From the NCBI RefSeq assembly GCF_000974445.1, contig NZ_BBOJ01000039.1:1-64000 (forward strand): a DNA stretch of 64,000 nt, read 5' to 3'. Both the position numbers and the translations under genes were made by a program. The notes beneath the pieces were generated by a model, which was given only the letters and a program-made list of their open reading frames with translations, did no database searches and was not told the origin of the DNA. Position 1 is the stretch's first letter, and each line of letters opens with the position of its first letter. The DNA is from Lentzea aerocolonigenes. GTDB lineage: Bacteria > Actinomycetota > Actinomycetes > Mycobacteriales > Pseudonocardiaceae. Positions 58,416 through 64,000 of the stretch are shown here, in pieces.

Positions 58416-60163
58416 TCGAGTTCAGGGTCCTGGGGAGGATCGAGGTGCGAGCCTGCGGCACGAGCGTGGCGCTCGGCTCGCTCAAGCAACGCCTCCTGCT
58501 CGCCGCACTGCTGCTCAACCCCGGCCGGACCGTGCCGATCCGCAGGCTGGTCCGCGTGCTGTGGGGAGACGAGCCACCCATGTCCGCGGTCGCGAACCTG
58601 CGCACCTACGCCAACCGCCTGCGCCAGGTGCTGCCGGACGGCGCACGACGCCTCGCCGGCAGGCAGGCCGGGTACGAACTCGTGCTCCAGCCAGGAGAGC
58701 TGGACCTGCACCTGTTCACCGAACGCGCCGACGCGGGCAGGACGGCGCTGGCCTGCGGTGATCACGCCACAGCCGTGCGGCACCTCGGCGAGGCGCTCTC
58801 GGCGTGCCGGGGCGCTGTGCTCGAGGACCTGGCCGACTGCGACGCCCTCGCCGCGTCGATCGCCCAGGTCGAGGAGCTGCGGCTCACGGTCGTCGAGGAC
58901 CACCTCGACGCGCGGTTGGGGCTGGGCGAGCACCGCGAGGTGATCACACCGCTGCGCGAGTTCGCCGCCGAACACCCGTTGCGGGAACGCCCGCGAGCCC
59001 ACCTGATGACCGCGCTGTACCGGTCGGGCGACCTGGCGGGAGCGCTGTCCGTCTACGCCGACTACCGCAGGGTGATCGCGGACCGGCTCGGCCTCGAACC
59101 CTCGCCGGATCTGGTGAAGCTCCACCAGTCCGTGCTCGACCGCGATCCGGGGCTGACGGCGGTCGTCACCGCGCGCACTTCCCTGCACGCGCCCAGGGAG
59201 CTCCCGGCGCGCTGCCGGTCGTTCACCGGCCGCGACGCCGAGGTGGCGCGGTTGCAGGCGATGCTGGCCCGCAACGAACCCGCGGTCGCCGTGGTGCACG
59301 GGCCGTGCGGTGCCGGCAAGAGCGCGCTGGCGCTGGAGGTCGCGCACCGGGCCGCTCCGGTGTTCCCCGACGGCCAGCTCTACATCGACCTCCGTCACGA
59401 AACCCGTGTCGCACACCGGTTGCTGCGGCACCTGGGCGCTGCCGACGTGCCGCACGCGGTGGACGAGACGGCCACGCTGCTGCGGTCCAGGCTCGCCGAC
59501 CGGGCGGTGCTCGTGGTGCTCGACGGCGCGACCGATCCGGCACCGTTGCGCGACCTGCTGCCCGCGACCGGCCCGTGCGCGGTGCTGATCACCAGCCGGT
59601 CGCCGTTGCTGCTGGACGGCGCTCAGCACGTCCGGGTCGGACCTCTGTCCGATGTGGACGGGCTGGAGCTGCTGACGCGGCTCGCACCGGGCGCCGCGTC
59701 CGAACCCGCCGCCGCGACCAGGATCGCGCGGTACTGCCACGGAATTCCGCTGGCGCTGCACATCGCGGGAGCGATCCTCGCCCACCGCCCCGGACGCTCC
59801 GCGTCGTGGCTCGCGGACCGCCTGGCGTCCGACCGGCGCAGGTTGTCCGAGCTGAGCTTCGGCGGCGAGTCGGTCCGCGCCGCCTGCGCCACCGCGTTCG
59901 GTGCCGTCACCGACCCGCTGGCCGCGACCGCGTTCCGGTTCCTCGGACGCAGCGACACGTGCGACGCCGCCACCGCCGCCCTCGCGCTGGGCACGGGCCT
60001 GCTGGAGACCGAGGCCGCGCTGGACCAGCTCGTCGACCTGGGCCTCGCCGAGTGGGGCGACGGCGACACCTACCGCCTGCCCGGCCTGATGCGGCTCTTC
60101 GCCGCCGAACTGGGTCCGCCGCGGTGCCGCACTACCGCGTCAAGCCTTCGGCAGCATCCCTGA
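58409..60163 (+). CDS. SARP-family transcriptional activator with truncated NB-ARC domain
   Basis: The 584-residue protein begins with an OmpR-like winged DNA-binding domain (about residues 1-95, FRVLGRIEVRACG and LVRVLWGDEPP). The bacterial transcriptional activation domain follows (100-245), together the SARP signature. A nucleotide-binding NB-ARC region comes next with P-loop VHGPCGAGKSALA near residue 296. The usual C-terminal TPR region is missing, so it is a shortened AfsR-type protein. It is divergent from the peptide operon and is its likely activator. The GTG start has no strong ribosome-binding site. Its 3' end overlaps the amidohydrolase gene by 32 bp. Confidence 0.88.
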   Translation: MSVEFRVLGRIEVRACGTSVALGSLKQRLLLAALLLNPGRTVPIRRLVRVLWGDEPPMSAVANLRTYANRLRQVLPDGARRLAGRQAGYELVLQPGELDLHLFTERADAGRTALACGDHATAVRHLGEALSACRGAVLEDLADCDALAASIAQVEELRLTVVEDHLDARLGLGEHREVITPLREFAAEHPLRERPRAHLMTALYRSGDLAGALSVYADYRRVIADRLGLEPSPDLVKLHQSVLDRDPGLTAVVTARTSLHAPRELPARCRSFTGRDAEVARLQAMLARNEPAVAVVHGPCGAGKSALALEVAHRAAPVFPDGQLYIDLRHETRVAHRLLRHLGAADVPHAVDETATLLRSRLADRAVLVVLDGATDPAPLRDLLPATGPCAVLITSRSPLLLDGAQHVRVGPLSDVDGLELLTRLAPGAASEPAAATRIARYCHGIPLALHIAGAILAHRPGRSASWLADRLASDRRRLSELSFGGESVRAACATAFGAVTDPLAATAFRFLGRSDTCDAATAALALGTGLLETEAALDQLVDLGLAEWGDGDTYRLPGLMRLFAAELGPPRCRTTASSLRQHP

Positions 60164-61331
60164 CAGCACTCGACACGTCCTGGTGTGCGACCTCGACTCC
60201 GCCCACGAACACCCGCTCGACGTTGCCGGGGTGGGCCGCCGTGACGACCGCGGCGATCGGGTCGCGGGCGCCGAGCAGGTTGAGGTCGGAGGCACGCAGC
60301 ACCACCAGGTCCGCGTGCTTGCCCGGGGTGAGCGACCCGACGCGGTCGGCCAGGCCGAGGGCAGCGGCGCCCTCGACGGTCGCCATCCGCAGCACATCGG
60401 CGGGTGTGACGTGCACACCCTCGCTCAGGTGCGCGGACAGCAGGGTGGCGCGCATCAGCGAGAACATGTCCCCCGCCACGCCCGTCACCGAGTCGACGCC
60501 GAGACCGGTCGGCACGCCGAACGCACGGGTGCGGCGGACCATAGGCGTGCCGTGGCCCATGCTCGCCTCCACCGCCGGTGCGATCGACACGCTCGCGCCG
60601 GCGTCGGCGATCAGCTTCAGCTCGTCGTCGGGAAGACCGTTGCCGTGCACGAACGTCGTGTTCTCGTGGAGCAGGCCGCGGTCGTGCAGCAACGAGATCG
60701 GGTTCCCGTGACCGGCGACGTGCGTGACCACGCGCAGGCCGAGCGATTCGGCCAGCCGCCAGTCGTGCTCGACGGCCGTGACGTCCGAAAAGGACGGTCC
60801 GAGCGGTGCCAGTGCGATGTCGACCAGCCCGCCGCCCAGTTCGGCGCCACGCTCGACATCGCCGGGGTCGCAGGCAGGGCCGAACACCGGCTGGCCGTAA
60901 CCGAACACTGCGCGGACGCCTGACTCTCTGAGGGCCTGCACTGCGGCCTCGGCGTGCGCGAACGTCGGTGCGAACGAGAAGTCCTGCACCGTCGTGACGC
61001 CGGACGCGAGGCACTCCAGCGCACCCGCCAGCGTCCCGACCGCCAGTTGCTCCGGCGTGAGCACCGCCTGGACCGGGCGCAGCATCTTCTCCAGGTACTC
61101 GCCCAGCGACATGTCGGCGCAGAACGACCGCACCAGCACCTGCCACAGGTGCCGATGGGTGTCGACGAACCCCGGCAGCACGATCCGGTCGGTGCAGTCG
61201 ATCACGGTCTCGGCTTCCAGTTTCTCGCCTGTTGCGGCGATGCGGCCGTTGTGCACGAGCACGTCGGTGCCGGGTTTCGCCACGACCGGGTCCGTGTCGA
61301 TCACGACGGCGTTGCGCAGCACGAAGTCCAT
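60132..61331 (-). CDS. Amidohydrolase (SAH deaminase / chlorohydrolase-like)
   Basis: The 399-residue metal-dependent enzyme of the TRZ/ATZ (cytosine deaminase-like) branch has metal-binding H-x-H in VDTHRHLW, histidines in VTHVAGHG and FVHGNGL, and an aspartate in GVDSVTGVAGD. The N-terminal beta-strand module is VLRNAVVIDTDPVVAKPG. It hydrolyses an amine or halide from a ring substrate such as an adenosine derivative; the substrate is not defined. It is divergent from a MarR regulator, with 62 bp between starts that contain a clear palindrome. Confidence 0.87.
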   Translation of the reverse strand: MDFVLRNAVVIDTDPVVAKPGTDVLVHNGRIAATGEKLEAETVIDCTDRIVLPGFVDTHRHLWQVLVRSFCADMSLGEYLEKMLRPVQAVLTPEQLAVGTLAGALECLASGVTTVQDFSFAPTFAHAEAAVQALRESGVRAVFGYGQPVFGPACDPGDVERGAELGGGLVDIALAPLGPSFSDVTAVEHDWRLAESLGLRVVTHVAGHGNPISLLHDRGLLHENTTFVHGNGLPDDELKLIADAGASVSIAPAVEASMGHGTPMVRRTRAFGVPTGLGVDSVTGVAGDMFSLMRATLLSAHLSEGVHVTPADVLRMATVEGAAALGLADRVGSLTPGKHADLVVLRASDLNLLGARDPIAAVVTAAHPGNVERVFVGGVEVAHQDVSSAVRDAAEGLTR

Positions 61332-61350
61332 CAGATTCCCCTCAGTCGAA

Positions 61351-61366
61351 AGCTTTCCTAAAAGCT
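61351..61366. promoter_or_regulatory. Palindrome between amidohydrolase and marR genes
   Basis: AGCTTT-CCTA-AAAGCT has perfect 6-base arms with a 4-base spacer, centred in the 62-bp divergent gap. It is a good candidate for the MarR binding site. The gap is much richer in A and T than its surroundings. Confidence 0.6.
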
Positions 61367-61393
61367 ATCACGATGTGCAATAGGCTCTGACCT

Positions 61394-61882
61394 GTGACGG
61401 ATCGCGTGGAAGAACTGCTGGGCAGGTGGCGGGCGGAGCTCCCAGAGGCCCTCGTCGCGAGCTCGGAGCTCAGCAAGCGCGTGATGGTCATCTCGGGCCT
61501 GCTGGGCGAGGTCACCCGCGCCACCGTGACGCGGTTCGACCTGACCGGCGCCGACTTCGACGTGCTGGCCACGTTGCGCCGCAGCGGAAAGCCCTACCGC
61601 CTCAAGGCCAACGAGCTGAGCCGATCACTGCTCCTGTCGACCGGCGGCACGAGCAACGTGGTGAACCGCCTGGTGAGCCGCGGCCTGGTCGAGCGCGAAC
61701 CGGACCAGTCCGACGGCCGCAGCACCTTCGTGCGCCTCACACCGGACGGCCGGACGCTGGCAGAGGAGGTCGTGATCGCGAACAGCAAGGCCCACGACGA
61801 GGCTTTGTCCGCGATCCCCGCGGACGTGCTCGACCGCGCCACGACCGCGCTCCGCGAGCTGTTTTCGCACCTTCCAGGCTGA
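61394..61882 (+). CDS. MarR-family transcriptional regulator
   Basis: The 162-residue protein has the MarR winged helix near residues 55-115: FDVLATLRRSGKPYRLKANE, then LSTGGTSNVVNRLVSRGLVE and the wing REPDQSDGRSTFVRLT. It should repress the divergent amidohydrolase gene, and itself, through the palindrome between them. A small-molecule ligand, perhaps the enzyme's substrate, would release it; this is inference. Confidence 0.88.
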   Translation: MTDRVEELLGRWRAELPEALVASSELSKRVMVISGLLGEVTRATVTRFDLTGADFDVLATLRRSGKPYRLKANELSRSLLLSTGGTSNVVNRLVSRGLVEREPDQSDGRSTFVRLTPDGRTLAEEVVIANSKAHDEALSAIPADVLDRATTALRELFSHLPG

Positions 61883-61945
61883 TCAGGCCACAGATGGCCG
61901 GTCGCTGGCCTGTCCTGCCTGCTCGGCGGACCCCATGATCGAGCC

Positions 61946-62965
61946 ATGATCCGTTTCCTGGCCGCGGTGATCGCCACCACCGCGTTGTCCGCCCCCGCCC
62001 CCGCACCTCCCGTGTTCACCGACGGGTTCGGCCTCGTCGTGACGAGCCAGCCTCGTTGGGTGGACGACAACCACCGCACGTTCGTCTTCAACGTCTCCAC
62101 CGACCAGGTGCCGACCCCGACCCTGCTGCCGGGCCAGGAACCGGGCAGGCACGCAATCGTCGTGACGCTGCCCGCGGGATACGACCCCGCGACCCGCTAC
62201 CCGGTGCAGTACTACCTGCACGGCCACCCCGACCGCCCGGACGCGGCGTGGAACCAGAGGGTCGTGGAGAACGCGACCCGCGACGTCCCGCTGATCACCG
62301 TGCAGCCCAACGGAAGCGGCCGCGGCTGGTACTCGAACTGGGTCAACCCCGGCGCCTTGGGCCCGCAGAACTGGGAGACCTTCCACCTGGAGCAGGTGAT
62401 CCCGTTCGTCGATGCCAACCTCAGCACGATCGCATCGCGGTCCGGCCGGGCAATCGTCGGACACTCGATGGGAGGCTTCGGCGCGTTCCACTACGCCGAG
62501 CACCGCCCCGATCTGTTCCGCTACGCCGGCAGCTTCTCCGGGGCCCTCGACCTGCAGAACTCCGAGGTCCGCGCCGCCGTGGTGGCCAGCTCGGTGAACC
62601 CAGGCTCCGGCTCCCCTGTTGCCGGCGCGGACGCGATCTTCGGACCGCCGGTGTGGCCGTTCGACGGGGTTTGGAACGCTCAGAGCCCTGCCCAGCACGC
62701 GGCGTCGTTGCGGGGGATGGGGGTGGCGCTGTACTCCGGCAACGGGGGCGACTTGGCCGTTAACCCGATCCAGGCGGTGCTGGAGAACCGGGCTCGGGAG
62801 ACTGCGCTGGTGACCGCTGCGCACCTTCGTGCTGCTGGGATTCCTTTTCACTTCTCCGACTACGGCGATGGGAGTGGGTGGGCTGTGGGGTGTAGTGGGA
62901 AGCATGCTGAGGAGGCTTGCGTGCAGGCCGACATGAACCATTTCGTTGGGCTGTTCATGCGGTGA
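61946..62965 (+). CDS. Secreted alpha/beta-hydrolase (esterase D / Ag85-like)
   Basis: The 339-residue protein has a short signal peptide (MIRFLAAVIATTALSAPAPA) and an alpha/beta-hydrolase domain. The nucleophile elbow is VGHSMGGFGAF (serine near residue 175), with an oxyanion WYSNW-like segment before it. The final histidine is probably in DMNHFVGLF. Two cysteines (CSGKHAEEAC) near the end likely pair. The layout resembles the esterase/mycolyltransferase (Ag85) and feruloyl-esterase families. Its stop lies ten bases before the right-hand long repeat. Confidence 0.82.
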   Translation: MIRFLAAVIATTALSAPAPAPPVFTDGFGLVVTSQPRWVDDNHRTFVFNVSTDQVPTPTLLPGQEPGRHAIVVTLPAGYDPATRYPVQYYLHGHPDRPDAAWNQRVVENATRDVPLITVQPNGSGRGWYSNWVNPGALGPQNWETFHLEQVIPFVDANLSTIASRSGRAIVGHSMGGFGAFHYAEHRPDLFRYAGSFSGALDLQNSEVRAAVVASSVNPGSGSPVAGADAIFGPPVWPFDGVWNAQSPAQHAASLRGMGVALYSGNGGDLAVNPIQAVLENRARETALVTAAHLRAAGIPFHFSDYGDGSGWAVGCSGKHAEEACVQADMNHFVGLFMR

Positions 62966-62974
62966 TGTTGGGGT

Positions 62975-63557
62975 GCGGGTCGGCTTGGGGTGGTTCGGCG
63001 CGGGTTCCAGCGGGGTGGTCGCCTTTTGTTGGCCTGGTCGCCTTGTGTTGGTGGTTGCGTGGGTCGTATGACGAGCCGGGTCATTTCATCGCCGCTTCGC
63101 GACGATTGCGATTGGGGCTTGACTTCGGGGCCCTTGCGAGGCGCACATCGGCCTTAAAAAGCCGGGCATAAGGAGCCCGGCCGATCCAACCAGCATAGCA
63201 CCTCGCACCCAAAGTCAAGCCCCAATCGCAAGCGTGCGTGGTTGCGTTTGTTGTTCGGCTCACTTTATTACCGGTTTCCTGCGTTCGCATTGCCCTGTCC
63301 GGCTCGGCTTCGCCATCGCGGTTGTTGAGGGTGCTCGGCTTCGCCATTGCCTGCGTTGTAGTCGGAGGTTCGGCTCGGCTTCGCCATTGCGGATTTTCGA
63401 CGCGCGACGAATGGGCCACGCGGCGAGGAGAAAGTCGTAGCCCATTCGTCATCTGATCCGTTTTCTCGCCGTGGCTAGGCAGCATCGCCGGGCCTGGCTG
63501 GCGGCGGTCAGGCGATGTTGATCGGGTTGCGTCTCGGCTTTTGCTGTGGGTCGAGCC
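62975..63557 (+). repeat. Long inverted repeat, copy C (inverted match to 2154-2740)
   Basis: This copy matches copy B in the opposite orientation at about 94% identity by eye. It includes the hairpin core at 63106-63231 (20-bp arms 63106-63125 and 63212-63231) and three GCRATGGCGAAGCCGAGC units read on the minus strand. The match stops sharply at 63557, where the IS4-family element begins. On the other side it fades just after the esterase stop codon. Confidence 0.9.
63508..63557 (-). pseudogene. 3' remnant of a second DUF222-HNH gene
   Basis: Reading on the minus strand, LDPQQKPRRNPINIA and a TGA stop match the last 15 residues of the intact HNH protein at the left edge. The gene is cut at 63557 by the IS4-family element. 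The rest may lie beyond the right edge of the window. Confidence 0.8.
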
Positions 63558-64000
63558 CAATGCCGCTAAGTTAAGCGACCCTGCCGAATATGTGCAGCTC
63601 GGGCGGCATATTGTGGCGAGTTCCCGTGTGGGTGGCCCGCTTGATCACCTTGTCTCCTGACCGGACTCGTTTAACCACGCGGGGATAGGAGCGGTGCCGG
63701 CGTCCACGACTGCGACGGTGCCGAATCTCCTCAATCGTCTCGGCTGTCGCTTTCTTCAACCGGTGAGGGGGAAAAACCCGCCTGGTTGGTGACCTGGCGG
63801 CGCACGGCGTTGAGACTGCGGACGAACGACAACTCGTCGACGTCCAGGCCGTCATCGGCATCCATGTCCTCGGCGGCCTCGAGCATCAGGTCACGGACCG
63901 CGTAGTGGGTCAGCAGCAGCGCCCAGATCTCCTGCCGCACCAGCTCCGGTGTCTTCGACCGCAGCAGCCGATGGTGCGGCATCTGATGGGTCTCGACCTC
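63558..64000 (-). mobile_element. IS4-family insertion sequence, right-hand end (cut by window edge)
   Basis: The element appears to begin at 63558 with CAATGCCGCTAAGTTAAG, where similarity to the other HNH copy stops abruptly. It contains the 3' part of an IS4-type transposase on the minus strand. The other end and any target-site duplication lie outside the window. Confidence 0.7.
63571..64000 (-). pseudogene. IS4-family transposase, C-terminal part, frameshifted
   Basis: From the right edge the frame reads HHRLLRSKTPELVRQEIWAL and THYAVRDLM, typical of the C-terminal region of IS4 DDE transposases, then stops early at 63731. The next frame continues it as PPHRLKKATAETIEEIRH and RSYPRVVKRVRSGDK, the normal family end, to the stop at 63571. 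A one-base shift in the run of five G and five A at 63767-63776 explains this. It could be a real mutation or a sequencing error in a homopolymer. The 5' part of the gene is outside the window. Confidence 0.82.

Noticed and set aside
1-64000. tRNA or rRNA genes
   Set aside because: I scanned for T-loop patterns such as GGTTCGAATCC in tRNA-like context and for conserved rRNA stretches and saw none that fold properly; a tRNAscan or Infernal run would settle it.

Overview
The window looks like chromosomal DNA of a high-GC actinomycete. Codon third positions are almost all G or C, GTG starts are frequent, and the gene families are actinobacterial (SARP regulator, DUF5997, DUF6886, DUF4360, DUF222-HNH, secreted AroQ-gamma chorismate mutase, LigD-type polymerase domains). 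The Pseudonocardiales (Lentzea, Saccharothrix and relatives) are a reasonable guess, but no single gene proves the genus. I found no rRNA, tRNA or CRISPR array.

Edges. The left edge has the 3' end of an IS110-family transposase, then a DUF222-HNH endonuclease gene (1008-2201). This gene is flanked by inverted, highly structured repeats (709-925 and 2154-2740). The right edge has an inverted copy of the second repeat (62975-63557). There it is joined to the last codons of another HNH gene, cut by an IS4-family element with a frameshifted transposase. About 60 kb of single-copy DNA lies between these inverted repeats.

Middle, 2.8-34.5 kb: mostly housekeeping and accessory metabolism. In order: glutamyl-tRNA synthetase, zinc alcohol dehydrogenase, YciO/Sua5 protein, secreted subtilase, NUDIX hydrolase, XRE and ParB-like regulators, a LysR-effector-domain protein divergent from DUF5997, two tandem LigD-like polymerase-domain genes, and a complete oligopeptide ABC operon (dppB-C-DF-A). 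Then come a P450 divergent from a MarR regulator with a perfect 16-bp palindrome between them, a two-component system, an HxlR regulator divergent from an acyl-CoA dehydrogenase, and several VOC, DoxX and lipoprotein genes.

Middle, 34.6-54.7 kb: a three-gene, split-beta cobalt-type nitrile hydratase or thiocyanate hydrolase-like operon, two beta-lactamase-fold serine hydrolases, a heme peroxidase with DoxX, secreted chorismate mutase, an Hsp15-like S4 protein, a GH5 endoglycoceramidase-like enzyme abutting a sirtuin, class II glutamine amidotransferase, an SdhA/FrdA/NadB-type flavoprotein, trpF, a DeoR regulator, a HEAT-repeat protein and a second P450.

The most unusual locus is 54.7-60.2 kb. 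A 68-residue peptide with eight cysteines is followed, in one tight minus-strand operon, by a MauD/TlpA-like membrane redoxin, an ABC exporter, an S26 signal peptidase and a MauE-like membrane protein. A SARP-family activator is transcribed divergently. A perfect 12-bp-stem hairpin sits just after the peptide gene. Together this reads as a dedicated pathway that folds, processes and exports a disulfide-rich peptide, with MauD/MauE as the oxidative folding pair. I cannot match it to a characterised system.
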